DNA of 64,000 nucleotides, taken from NCBI GenBank assembly GCA_036362985.1, contig JAYGXS010000009.1, positions 21,207,159 to 21,271,158 on the forward strand. The letters run 5' to 3'. The stretch comes from Ligula intestinalis (taxonomy: Eukaryota; Platyhelminthes; Cestoda; Diphyllobothriidea; Diphyllobothriidae). The notes below the pieces were generated by a model. The model did not search any database. It had not been told where the DNA came from and was given only the letters and a program-made list of their open reading frames with translations. Both the position numbers and the translations under genes were made by a program. Shown one piece after another: positions 54,512 to 64,000 of this stretch (the first letter of the stretch is position 1; each line of letters opens with the position of its first letter).

Positions 54512-55746
54512 TTCTCCCGCTCCGCGGGGGAAAAATCTCGCTGAAAAAAAACCGTCGGGTGTGAGTATCTAAGTATTGGTTTCCTGCTTAACAATAGCTG
54601 GACCTCAGCCTCACTCTTCAGAACAACCTTCAACGGTCTTGGTTGGCGTTGTTCATCTTTTGAGTCTGTTATACGGCCCATTCGGAATGCCTTTAGAACT
54701 TGGACTTTCTCGTTACCCTTTAGGAGAAATTTCAGATATTCTTTAAATAACTTCCTGTCCTCTTCTAATCTTGATTTCGGGGAATCGGAAGTACCTTCTG
54801 TCATGCCTTTTATGACTATGCAGATTATACGAATGGTACTCACCTTCCGACTGTCGTCCCCTTCTGATTCTCTAGGGTTTGTTAGGACATATTCGCTTCG
54901 AGGTTCAGCGCTCCTGTTCGTTTTGGCCTGCGAAGGTGTCCTTTTTGTTTGGCTCGTGCTCAATCTCGGCCAACTTATATTAGCACTTGGGCTTGGTTGG
55001 CCTTTTTTGGGAGCCCGAGAGCGCTTCTTCGTTCTCTTGGAAGCCAGTGGGTTGACCATTTCCCCTGTCGATGGCAGACTACCAACTCCGTCAAGCACCC
55101 TGGCTGCCGGATCATTTTTGTGCTTAGACACTTCGGCGAGGGATTTTATTTCTCCGTACGTTAGGTTTCCTCGCTCAAGTTCACGCATCGCCGGTTTCTC
55201 CTCACGAGGGAGAAATAAAGAAAACTTTTTCAGCTCCTCCATCTCCACTCTAAGACTATTAACTACCTTCTCAAGGTTTGTAAATTTGTTCAAAAGGGTA
55301 AAATATGATACGGAGGCTTCATCTTCATGAGTTACATCCCTTAAACTTTTACGACTTTTAGTTCGCTTGGCAGGAGGAGATTTCAAAGAACTTCTAGCTC
55401 GAGTTTTCGTAGTTAGTAAGGGCATTTGGAAACCATCGGAGCATCCTGTGATAGCGAAGTGGGGTAGGCGTTCGACTTCTACGCGGGGCACTGGTGAACA
55501 TTCCTTCCCGGCTTCCAAAGCTGTATCGCACATAGTTTCAATTTTTTCTGTCACCATCTTTTCACAACAGACCGTTAATGAATCAAATAATAAAGTGGAT
55601 TGCTTTTTGACTGTTAATAACCGATTTTGATTGCTGTCATCCTGTGTCTTCGTGGAGGAGTTGATAAGACGATCAACTTGGTGTTCGTTAATTGAGTCTA
55701 CTGAACTCGAGAGACTTTTAGCCCTTTTAGCGGGGGATGATTTCAT
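54379..55746 (-). CDS. LINE ORF1 protein, intact, 455 residues
   Basis: It is open from ATG (MKSSPAKRAKSLSSSVDS) to stop and is the only unbroken mobile-element ORF of size here. The N-terminus is Ser/Lys-rich. A coiled coil at about residues 140-175 (YFTLLNKFTNLEKVVNSLRV) probably gives trimerisation. A basic Ser/Pro linker follows (SKRTKKRSRAPKKGQPSPSA). Then an RRM-like domain from about 290 reads ICIVIKGMTEGTSD, KAFRMGRI, RPLKVVLKSEAEVQLLL, with the closing FFQRDFSPAERE motif. It would bind element RNA and act as a chaperone in target-primed reverse transcription. The end overlaps the start of ORF2. Intactness suggests recent insertion. Confidence 0.8.
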   Translation of the reverse strand: MKSSPAKRAKSLSSSVDSINEHQVDRLINSSTKTQDDSNQNRLLTVKKQSTLLFDSLTVCCEKMVTEKIETMCDTALEAGKECSPVPRVEVERLPHFAITGCSDGFQMPLLTTKTRARSSLKSPPAKRTKSRKSLRDVTHEDEASVSYFTLLNKFTNLEKVVNSLRVEMEELKKFSLFLPREEKPAMRELERGNLTYGEIKSLAEVSKHKNDPAARVLDGVGSLPSTGEMVNPLASKRTKKRSRAPKKGQPSPSANISWPRLSTSQTKRTPSQAKTNRSAEPRSEYVLTNPRESEGDDSRKVSTIRIICIVIKGMTEGTSDSPKSRLEEDRKLFKEYLKFLLKGNEKVQVLKAFRMGRITDSKDEQRQPRPLKVVLKSEAEVQLLLSRKPILRYSHPTVFFQRDFSPAEREKWRLLKVELHRRCELGESNLRILNGEIVHVPSSLLWRKPITLAA

Positions 55747-55825
55747 CGCATCAATCTTGCGACTTCTGCCCTCGAAATTGCGACTAGGGGGTTTTAAACC
55801 AAATTAAATTAGAGTTAGCAGTCGA

Positions 55826-55905
55826 CGCTGATGGTGTAGTGGTAACGACTGATATCGACAAACGACAGATTTTGGGTTCGAGTCCCTCTCGCGCCGCAGC
55901 TTTTA
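55826..55905 (+). repeat. tRNA-like element, probable SINE head
   Basis: A box 'tggtgtagtggtaacgact' and B box 'gggttcgagtccc' are spaced as in tRNA genes, and the TpsiC stem is good. The 5' and 3' ends do not pair into an acceptor stem and the anticodon arm is poor, so it is not a functional tRNA. The family 1 and 2 tails are absent. Confidence 0.5.
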
Positions 55906-55954
55906 CAAGCTGATCTACACGTTTATTTTTGTCTCCCATAATAGATCAGACTGA

Positions 55955-56265
55955 CGATAAACGATATTAAAGCTCTATGCAATATGTATAGAGCGTTCAA
56001 CTGTATGAAAAAGGTTATTGAAACGACTCAGCCGTTCGTAGAGAGCTGTAATCCGGGAGAATTGTTGACAGAAGGCAGTGACGGAGATGATGCTCGTTTT
56101 GACTAATGTCCTGTCGTGTCTTCTGAGGCTGGAGTTATTGCGAAAGTGATTCCAATAGCTAACAACGAAAGTCCGCCAGAGGGCTAGGTGAACCGAAATC
56201 CCGAAAATAATATTTCCCACGAAGGACGAGAAATTGAAACCGCAATTTGAAGCGCAAGTCACCTG
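55955..56265 (-). repeat. repeat homologous to 62830-63340
   Basis: On plus, 'gaaacgactcagc.gttcg' and 'aaagtgattccaatagc' match 'gaaacgactcagcgtttgaa' and 'aaaatgattccagagac' at 62867-63060. Both read a similar peptide on the minus strand (WNHF..., then RLSRFNNLF / LSRFPILN). They may be a decayed LINE C-terminus. The pair flanks LINE D on both sides. Confidence 0.5.
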
Positions 56266-56513
56266 ATCATCAACGAAACGCCGGAGATGTGACCTTGTAG
56301 ACTGCGGAGTTTAGCGATGAGCTGGCGAAAACAGCAGAACCGCCACGAGCATGACTAAAGACCATGAAGCCTATCGTCAGGGTTGTAAAACGGAGAATGG
56401 AGAAAACGGCAATGATGACTGGACAGAGAAGTGGACGAAACATCGTTGCAAATACCACTCAAAGGAGGAAGAAATAGACATATATGAAAAAATGCTATAT
56501 AAACATAACCACC

Positions 56514-59500
56514 TCAGATACCAGGGGGACCCTTTTCAAACTCCAAAAGTTGTGTGTTTGGGAAGGAGACGGATAACAAGGACTTTATATATTCTGAAGT
56601 TAAGTGTTTACGTAATTTGACTTTAAAAACTGCTAAGTTAGACGACAGCCTAATTTCGAGGGGAATATTATTCCAGAGGAAGGCATATTGGGAGGCAAAG
56701 AAGTGAGAATGGTTCGAAGTGGAGCTAAAGGGGGGTGCAATTATCCTGGAGGAATTACGGGTGGCATAAGGTCTATCTGCGGGAATGAGAGCATTGATTC
56801 GTGGAAGGTTAGGGGAAAAGTTAACGCGAAAGAGGAAACAGAGGCCCGCTTCGAGTCTTCTGACCCAAAGAAATGTCATGTTCTCTAACTGACATCTCTC
56901 CGTATAAGAAAAAGTGGATCGAGGAAGAGCGAATATTTTGCGAGTAAATACCCTCTGTACATTTTCAATCTTACTGCGGTCGGAAGCATTCATTAGACCA
57001 AAGAGGGGATAGCAGTATTCTAGGATGGGTAGAACATACATGCGATAAAGTTTTAATTGTATGATATAAAACCACATATCTGTGCAGCCTTCGCAGATAT
57101 TCGATCCGCATGAGGCGACAATGCTTGTTTATTTGTGTAGCTTAGACCTTAGTCTTTTATAGTGGATCGTTCTAAAAGTGGAGTATTTTTAAATACTAGG
57201 GGACGAGGAAGCTTGGCGGGACCGAAACACATGAAACTACACTTGGATGGAGAGAATTTTATCTGCCAGGTAGCACTCCAACGTGAGAGTGTAAGTAGTT
57301 TCGCATTTATTTTATCAACGCATATACTTGCCGTGTCCTTAGAAAATGAGTACATGCATTTGAGGTCATCTGCTTAAATGAGATTGTGTGAATTGCTTAG
57401 AACAGTCGAAATTTCGTTAATGTATAGAATGAACAGTAAAGGACCAAGAGAGTGCCTTGAAAAACGCCACTCGTGATCAGCTGAGAAGTGGAGTAACTAT
57501 TACCTACTAGGACCTTCTGGCTGCGGTGAGACAAGTAGGAACCGACGAAGTCAAGGAGAGGAGGACGGATGCCAATGGCTTCCAATTTTACTAGAAGCCA
57601 TCTGTGCGGTACCTTGTCGAAGGCTTTGCTCAGGTCAAAGTAGATAACAACCACGGATTGTCGCTCGTTACGGAAGGGAAGTGACGTGGTTAAGAAAAGC
57701 TATGTGACACGTCTCGCATGATCTTCCGGGTAGAAAACCATGCTGCGAGTCACTTAGAAGCTTATTTTTTAGGCAAAAATCGAGAATTTGGTTAAAAATT
57801 AGCTTCTCTTGAAGTTTAGCTAGGGCCGGGGTTTTATGAACACCGCGGTAGTTATTTATGTCTGAACGAGATCCTGATTTAAAGACTGGAAGAATAATGG
57901 ATGTCTTCCAAGTGTCAGGAAAGTAACCATTTAAGAGATAGTCTGAAAATATATGGCTAAGTAATTTGGGAAATATCGACACTCTTTTGATAACTGAATT
58001 GGGGATACCATCAGTTCCCGAAGAGTGCGAGATTTTTAGACAAATTATCTGCTTACGAATTAATTATGTGGAGAAATCAATGTTGCCGAGAGTATTGCCT
58101 GAGTATGGTTGAAACGACGGGACCGGTTCGAATTCTGTCGTAAAATGCTTCGCAAAGAAAGCATTGAATAATTCAGCCTTATCAGACTCATCAAGTACAA
58201 ATTTTATATTTTCATTAAGCAATGGGGGTATTTCAATTCCTCGTTTTGCGGAGGACCTACAACGAAACAGTTGTGCAACCGATTTTGCAGAGTTTGACTC
58301 GCTCAGGGCGCAAGATTCCCTGTGCTGGTCACGTGCAAGACGAATCTTTTACGCTAATTCGAAGATCTCTACGATCTTAAGAGGCACAGACAGCGAACTA
58401 GTAGATCTATCTTTCAGCTGCCTCCTCAATTTCTTTAGTCTGGGCAAAAGAAAATGAGGGACGGTCGATTCTGGTGTGTAGGGTTTCGCAATTTTAGTGG
58501 GCACAAATTCCAGCATTTTAGTTGAAACGACCGACATGAGTTAAGAAAGATATGCAGCGTGGTTAATGGAAGAGAGGCTCTGCCAACCTAATGAGTCAAG
58601 AAAATTGTTGATTGAGGTCATACGCATGATAGGTACCACTAGCACTAGCCTTTTCCGTAGAAGGAAGCAAAAGGCAACAGTGAATTAATGTGTGATCACT
58701 TTGAAAGATGTCCTGCTTTAAATTAACGAAGAGAGGGGCAATACCATTTGTGAAAATCAGATCTAGGATATGATTCTGTCTTGTTGGGGAACTAACCAGT
58801 TGAGACCAGTTAGGAAAATTAATGGCATCTAGGAAAGGCTGAAATCTAGGTGGACAATAGTTTGAAGGCCAGTCGATTTCAGGAAAATTAAAATCTTCAG
58901 CAATAATTTTAACTTCAAAAGAGGATTCTGAAATAAACTTGAATATTTCACACAAATTTGCATCTTCTTCAGATGAAGAGTTAGAAGGATTATATACACA
59001 TCTGATAATCGCCTTTTGCCGGGGCGACAGGATAATAGAGGCGAAACAGTAATTTCCAGATAAGGACGTGCTAGTTAGATAAAACTGAAAGTGCCTAAAT
59101 GACGTTCTAATATAGAGAAGACAACCACCACCACGCTTATTAATGCGATCGTGACGATAGAAATCATACTCGTCTATGATAAGGGAGGCGTCAGGAATGA
59201 TTGGATGGGTCCAAGATTCTGTTTTGCATATAACATCGGGCGTCGTCTCAAAAGCAATAGCTCGCATTTGAGCCATTTTATTTATAACTGACCTGGCATT
59301 AAGCAATATGACATCTAGTGTGTTTTGAGTGACAGGACTATGGCTATCATTATTCATAAAAAAGAATTTGAGGGTGGGTAGGCAAACTGTAGGCCGTTAT
59401 TATTTGTGGAACAAGTACTGACGGGTAGGGAGCTGTTAGCATAGGGGTAGCCAACAATAAATGGCTAATAAGGTCTGAGATATCTAGGGGCCTCGCTTTC

Positions 59501-59638
59501 TGGCAGGGAAAAATGGGGAGAGGGTAAACCAAAATAAGCTTCTGGGGCGTTTGGGAGGAATGGGGGGAGGCGAGAGGATGGGTAAAGGAACTGATAGGGG
59601 GGAACGGTGACATAAAATTAGTGTTGGGGCCGCTCGCG
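56514..59638 (-). pseudogene. LINE ORF2 (endonuclease and RT), copy D
   Basis: The endonuclease is open from 59357 to 58596: DVILLNARSVINKMAQMRAI, CKTESWTHP, YDFYRHDRINKRGGGCLLYI, VKIIAEDFNFPEIDWPSNYC (GDFN changed to EDFN), RQNHILDLIFTNG and SDHTLIHC. RT: ILPVFKSGSRSDINNYRGVH, VVIYFDLSKAFDKVPHRWLL. Then, at the catalytic site, a stop replaces tyrosine of YADD (reads I*ADDLKCMYS at about 57370). C-terminus: LYRMYVLPILEYCYPLFGLM, AFLWNNIPLEIRLSSNLAVF, ending EFEKGPPGI. Confidence 0.85.
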
Positions 59639-61439
59639 TAAGGACTAATAATAATAATAAGGTTTATTTGTAAAGCACATCTTTGGCGCCGTCAAAAACC
59701 CCGGAAGGCAGGAAAAAACCTAACGCAAACCCCTTCTTTCGCAGTGACTATTGTATTTGTTTTGGTCTTTTGCTAGGTCAATAGTGTGCGAAATAAGGAG
59801 ATGGTTTTACGTGAAAAAAACCTGACTTCTAGGGAAAAAATCTAGAAAAACATGAAATGAAATAGCTATACATTGTACGTGGTATGGTTTTCATAGTAAG
59901 AATACTTGGGGTCTGGATAAAACTGTCAAGTCCTTTAACTGAGGTATACTTAGCCGCGGTCAGTTTGAAGGCGAAAAAAACAGCTGAGGACATGGCATCT
60001 ACCGTATGCATGGGTCTGCTCGATACGGAGATTACAATCGTTGTCCATTGGCACAAGTTTGCTTATTAGATGGGACGTTGCAGATGTCTGAGGTGGGTCG
60101 AGGCTGCTGCGAAGCACCATCGTCATTCAAGTGCATCGGCAGAAGACACTTGGCCATTCGTTTGTCGAATATCTAAGTGAGATTGAGATTTAAATCATTA
60201 GTATTTATACTTCTGATAAATTATAAGAGGAAACAATATATATTTTAGTATAGTTGAAGAGAAAATTATTTTCTTTCATCAAAATTTTTTATAAACATTG
60301 AGATATTAGTCGAGGAATATTGGAATAGATAAATTGTTCTTAGTTTTTGTTTTTTATTTTTATTTTTAAGCAAAATTTTGCTTAAGCTTTGATTTTATCA
60401 CCGTTGGAAACCGTCGACTGGAAAGCTTCCAGCATTGGCCAGTTTTCTCCAAAATGTTCGGGAAATCTCCTTGACCGTTAGATCCCTTTTGGTCCAAATT
60501 GGACGTCAAAGAACTGGTTAGCAAAGTGTCCTATTTTGTTCAGAAATATATGCATCATGTCATTTGAGAAGAACTGCTTGGTCTTTCTTCTAAATTCGGC
60601 TAAACTGTGGCTTTTGCGAATATCGTTGGGTAGGGCATTCCATATGATCGCATATCTTATGGTGTAGAAATTTGATCGCTGGGCCGTCCTAGCTTTAGCG
60701 TTATGAATTGTATGCTGGTTGTTTCTAGTGGGACGGGAACCGTTTTTATTTGTTAGCATATTATTGCTAAGGATGTTCTGATTATGTGTCACTTTAGATA
60801 GGAAAGTTAAACCATTTTGGAGACGCCTTTGCCAGAGGGGTTTAAGACCATATCTATTGTACATTATTGAATAAGAGTCTCGGGCGTCATCGCGTTTACA
60901 CAGAGCTCTGGTAAACCTTCGCTGGATTTTTTCTAATTTCTGTCTGTCATCTGATGACATGGTACCGAAAAATATTGAGCAGTAATCTAGAATAGGTAAA
61001 ACGTACATTTTGTAAAGTTTAGTCTTAAGTGTAATTAATGTGAAATTTTTACTTATGAGACCACATAGTCGATTAACTTTTGGTGCGATTTGTTTAACAT
61101 GTGGGGATAAGTCAAGAGTATTAGAATAGCTAAGGCCTAAATCTTTTAAAGGTGTTAGCTCTTTTATTTCTTGACCACTAAAAATAATGGACGGAAGTTT
61201 TAGTGGTCCAAAAATCATGAGATGACATTTTTTTGGTGAAAACGGCATTTACTACTGAACAATCCAGTCGTTTAGTTTTTGAAGGTCTAATTCAATTGTT
61301 CTATGCACACTACTTATTGAATTTTTGTTATAGGCATATGCGAGTTTTAAGTCATCCGCATATAAAAATGTTTTAGCAGAGGTTGATATCGTGGATAACT
61401 CATGAATGTAGATGAGAAATAAGAGGGGACCTAGGACTT
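59639..61439 (-). mobile_element. LINE copy B, 5'-truncated, nested in copy D
   Basis: It is about 1.8 kb, closely similar to 46976-48714 (copy A): RT from the LGPLLFLIY motif through YADDLKLA to the C-terminus, the 3' UTR and the same aataataataataagg end. Both flanks carry AGGACT (59633-59638 region and 61434-61439), the expected target duplication. The 5' truncation point lies inside the RT, typical of LINE insertion. Confidence 0.85.
60478..61437 (-). pseudogene. LINE RT C-terminal fragment, copy B
   Basis: Open from 61248 to 60478 (256 residues) after two stops near 61253. It reads MPFSPKKCHLMIFGPLKLPS, LKDLGLSYSNTLDLSPHVKQ, LYKMYVLPILDYCSIFFGTM, RRFTRALCKRDDARDSYSIM, RYAIIWNALPNDIRKSHSLA and NQFFDVQFGPKGI. 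Upstream, YADD is intact at about 61375-61364. It keeps a longer open frame than copy A over the same region. Confidence 0.8.
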
Positions 61440-61705
61440 GTGGTCTTAGTCAGTGAATGTCCTGTACCGCAACTCCTATTAGATTTCAAACTATACCAGT
61501 TTGGGTTACTGCAGTGCAAATTAAATTTTTCGTGGTTTGGGCCCGGCGTGTTCAATAACGCATTATACGGGGGAATAATATGACTCCCACGGTCAAAGAA
61601 GGAGCTAGGTTGTGGTGGGAAAGCGCTCGGCATAAACGCTTTCGACGGTGTTGGCGACATTCTTGATGAGCTTGTTGCCGAGTAAGAGGCAGCGGAATTT
61701 ATCGA

Positions 61706-62610
61706 TCAGTGGACAGAGAATGTATTAAGACTAGTTTTAATCGTAGAAGATGATGGAGCGGTGGGGCCTGACGGTCTTGACATCAAGAGGGATGGGCTAA
61801 CTGGTGCACTGATGTTTATGAGCCTATGACTAGACATTCGGGGGGTAGGGATAGCAGGTGCACTGCCACTTACGGGACTATGAATAGACATCAAGGAGGC
61901 AGGGATAACGGGTGTACTGACGGTAGTGGGTGTATGACCAGATATCCGGGGTGGAGGATTAGCGAGTGTATTTACCCTATCGGGACGACGAACAGATTTA
62001 GGAATAGTAGGCTGAGAAGTCGTTGATCTATTGGACTGGAGAACCGCATTTCTTCGCTCCATTGGTGTAAGATCTCGACAGAGAAAACTTTTAGTCATTT
62101 CTAAATATCGGGAAATGCGACCTCGTTGAGCAAAGATTGAGTCCACCTCGATCGGTGAAAACAATTTGACTAGGATGGGCGGGTTTTCGCTACGCGATTG
62201 GAGGCGCCTTGCTTCTGCAATTTTGTAGTTGAAACCACCCGAACATAGAAAATCTTTTGCAATATCCAAAGGGCGACTTAATATGGAGGCATTTTTAGAA
62301 TAAAGTTAAAGTATCGCTTTTGCCTATCAAAAGCTTCCGTGGTTATAAGACGGACGAGGGAGTCTAACTTTTTACAATCTTGCGAGGGGACATCTGCTAA
62401 CTTACCATCAAACAGATTGCCTAGTATTGATAAAACAGAACCAAACTTCATCATGAAGTCATTACAGTTCAGTAATGCAGATAAATCAATTTGCTTAGCC
62501 TTGACAATGGGCTGCATGTTGATATCAAGGCATTGACTAGTAGGCGTGGTCAGGCACCGCTTGCGTCTGGGAGCAGATATCTTACGATGAGCTATAATTT
62601 TCATTCTCAT
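61706..62610 (-). pseudogene. LINE ORF1 protein, copy D
   Basis: The first frame (62610-62278) has the basic N-terminus MRMKIIAHRKISAPRRKRC and the motif EAFDRQKRYFNFILKMP. The second frame (62269-61706) has SIFAQRGRISRYLEMTKSFL and CRDLTPMERRNAVLQ, then a Pro/Ser/Thr-rich tail with imperfect 'SAPAIPTPRMSSHRLI'-type repeats. This is the RRM-like RNA-binding protein of CR1/jockey LINEs. One frameshift at about 62275 breaks it. Confidence 0.75.
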
Positions 62611-62620
62611 AATTTTGATG

Positions 62621-62829
62621 GAAATCTGCTTTAAAGGTAAGATGATTTATCAAAATTCAGCCTATATGATTTTACCGGAGCTTGTTGTTTAAATCCCTTA
62701 AAATTGTTTAACAAACTGTATTAGTTATTACGTTCAGAAAAAAACTAGTTGGTATGATTTTCAGATTATGACTAAGGACAAATAATCAGAGTGAACTTAA
62801 CAAATACTGTAGCTATTTTAATAAACACT
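62621..62829. other. LINE D 5' flank
   Basis: A/T-rich, probably LINE D 5' UTR and flank. Nothing further is seen. Confidence 0.35.
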
Positions 62830-63340
62830 TTTAATTTATTTGAAAAAGTGTATTCAGTATAGGGAAACGACTCAGCGTTTGAAAGCCTCGAAAATACTCA
62901 GATCTTGATGAATTCTTCAACTAGGCCGCGAATTTGTTGGTTTGAAGAGGTTGTGTTCGGTTTAAAGAGGTTGCGTCTCGGTAGAACTGGTTGGAAAACA
63001 AAATCGTCTTAATTTCCGACTTCAAAGGATCGTCAACGCAAGAAAAATGATTCCAGAGACGCAGAAAAAATTCTATACGTACGGTTGTAGCCACAATATC
63101 CTAGATCGTCATTGATGGGGGATATCGATGTAGAATTGTCCTAGGAGGAGCGAGGGGAGATATCGACTGTGATCTTGTAGGGTCTTGGTGCCCAATATAT
63201 CTAACCGATCTCAGTGACTGACAAGAGATCTTAAAAGGGAGATGAATAAGAATGGAATCTTTGGAAGAAGTTTTGCAGAGCAAACCATAGTAAAGTTTTC
63301 GAAGAATACAAAATCGAGCGCAACAAGGTAAAATGTTGGC
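62830..63340 (-). repeat. repeat homologous to 55955-56265
   Basis: It matches the element on the other side of LINE D in 'aaacgactcagcg' and in a decayed minus-strand reading (LRLWNHFS). The open frame at 63346-63101 is not recognised. Confidence 0.45.
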
Positions 63341-63344
63341 TTTC

Positions 63345-64000
63345 AATAAACGACGGAACTTTGAGAGTGATTCACTTCATGGAACAGTCAAAAGTCCGAT
63401 TTGGCTATACAGCTACTTAAGTAAAAGTGCACGTAACGAGAACCCAATTTCTGTTCTAAAAAATAATTAAGGTCTAGAAATCTCTGACTGTAAAAACAAA
63501 GCTGAATATTTTTATGAGTTCTTTTGGTCGGTTTTCACCACATAAATTGCCTTCGTTACAACTAGTGACGAGATCGCGAGAGCACCAAATATTGAGGAAA
63601 TTTTGTTTGGATAGAAGACGACTTTTCAAGAACTAAAAAGCTTGAAGGAATGTGAATCTCGCGGTCTAGATGAGATCACTGCGAAATTGCTCCATGAACT
63701 TGCTAGAGAGTTGGCTTTAACCACTTTCCATGATGTGCCGGAAACCGTTCGATAGTGGAATCCTTCCTTCAGATTGGAAGGCAGTGCACCTTACACTGCT
63801 CTACAAAAGCGGTAGTCGTGCAGTTGCGAACAACTAAAGACCTGCGAGTCTGTGGTCCATATGCTGCAAGGTAATGGAGAAAGTCCTCAAGGAGGAATAG
63901 AAGATATGAAGTGAAACTCAGAATATCTTGTGTAATGTGCAATACAGCTTTCGTAGGGGTAGGTCATGTGTTATAAACTTGCTTTACACGATGCAAAGCT
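63345..64000 (+). pseudogene. CR1-like LINE RT, runs off window end
   Basis: The plus strand reads RNENPISVLKNN, AEYFYEFFWSVFTT, LKSLKECESRGLDEITAKLL and HELAREL, then after frame changes LLYKSGSRAVANN, ICCKVMEKVLKEE and VQYSFRRGRSCVINLLYTM. This is the linker and RT fingers of a LINE like those at 5605 and 52016. It holds several stops. Its 5' end at about 63345 falls in the linker, so it is probably 5'-truncated. The palm lies outside the window. Confidence 0.8.

Larger units (their letters stand above)
52016..55800 (-). mobile_element. CR1/jockey-group LINE, copy C
   Basis: It holds an intact ORF1 (55746-54379), an ORF2 that starts at 54511 and overlaps it by 133 bp, an endonuclease and an RT up to the thumb, where the N gap starts. 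The 3' end is lost in or beyond the gap. It is a different family from copies A, B and D, and is closer to the LINE at 5605-7730. Confidence 0.85.
56510..62620 (-). mobile_element. CR1/jockey-group LINE, copy D, interrupted by copy B
   Basis: In minus-strand order: ORF1 (62610-61706), ORF2 N-terminal Pro-rich part (61660-61440), then the inserted copy B (61439-59639). After it the Pro-rich part continues (59638-59350), then endonuclease (59357-58596), RT (about 58450-57149) and C-terminus (57077-56514). Across the insertion the reading frame of the Pro-rich segment is continuous once the insert and one AGGACT repeat are set aside. Confidence 0.85.

Noticed and set aside
55826..55905. Functional tRNA gene
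   Set aside because: Poor anticodon arm and no acceptor stem; kept only as a tRNA-like repeat.
59639..62610. Internal deletion of LINE B joining RT to ORF1
   Set aside because: The AGGACT duplication and in-frame flanks show a nested insertion into LINE D instead.
1..64000. CRISPR array, bacterial operon or origin of replication
   Set aside because: No regularly spaced repeats, no bacterial gene layout or ribosome binding sites; introns and LINE/PLE/SINE content show a eukaryotic genome.

Overview
The window looks like repeat-saturated nuclear DNA of a parasitic flatworm, most likely a tapeworm of the diphyllobothriid kind (Spirometra or Dibothriocephalus). This is an inference from two things. 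First, a gene with tiny 36-37 bp introns next to an intron of at least 12 kb. Second, a dense mix of Penelope-like elements, RTE-like and CR1/jockey-like LINEs, a Ty3/Gypsy remnant and tRNA-derived SINEs. Two runs of exactly 100 N (40252-40351, 51916-52015) are scaffold gaps.

Host gene. The only host gene I recognise is a minus-strand orthologue of the JNK-interacting scaffold JIP3/JIP4 (Sunday driver, UNC-16, SPAG9). Three N-terminal exons lie at 41984-41158 and encode the RH1 domain and the start of the coiled coil. An exon encoding the RH2 domain lies at 29014-28806, about 12 kb downstream. The intron phases show that at least one exon is missing between them. Three weaker minus-strand candidate exons (25716-25575, 4430-4042, 1294-1106) could belong to the same gene or to another one. 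If they do belong, nearly all of 1-42 kb is gene body invaded by repeats.

Layout. 1-5 kb: the 3' end of a LINE, SINEs of two families, Penelope (PLE) termini and an LTR-like segment. 5.6-7.7 kb: a CR1-like LINE. 8-11 kb: SINEs and diverged duplications. 11.4-16.1 kb: a PLE with reverse transcriptase and GIY-YIG parts on the minus strand, SINEs, and a second PLE 3' end. 17-20.4 kb: an RTE-like 3' end and a partly tandem repeat array interrupted by a LINE fragment. 22.7-25.1 kb: composite repeats. 26.4-27.4 kb: a dead RTE-like reverse transcriptase. 29.6-31.2 kb: two PLEs tail to tail with a hairpin insertion. 31-39.6 kb: noncoding repeats and RTE-like fragments. 43-45.8 kb: a Gypsy element that has lost its reverse transcriptase. 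46.2-62.6 kb: a train of CR1/jockey-group LINEs, one inserted inside another. 63.3-64 kb: another LINE running off the end.

The most notable points are the repeat-filled JIP3/4 gene, several hammerhead-ribozyme-like cores in PLE termini, a nested LINE insertion with a 6 bp target duplication, and the internally deleted Gypsy and RTE-like elements. All mobile-element genes seen here carry stops, frameshifts, deletions or gaps except one LINE ORF1 (55746-54379).
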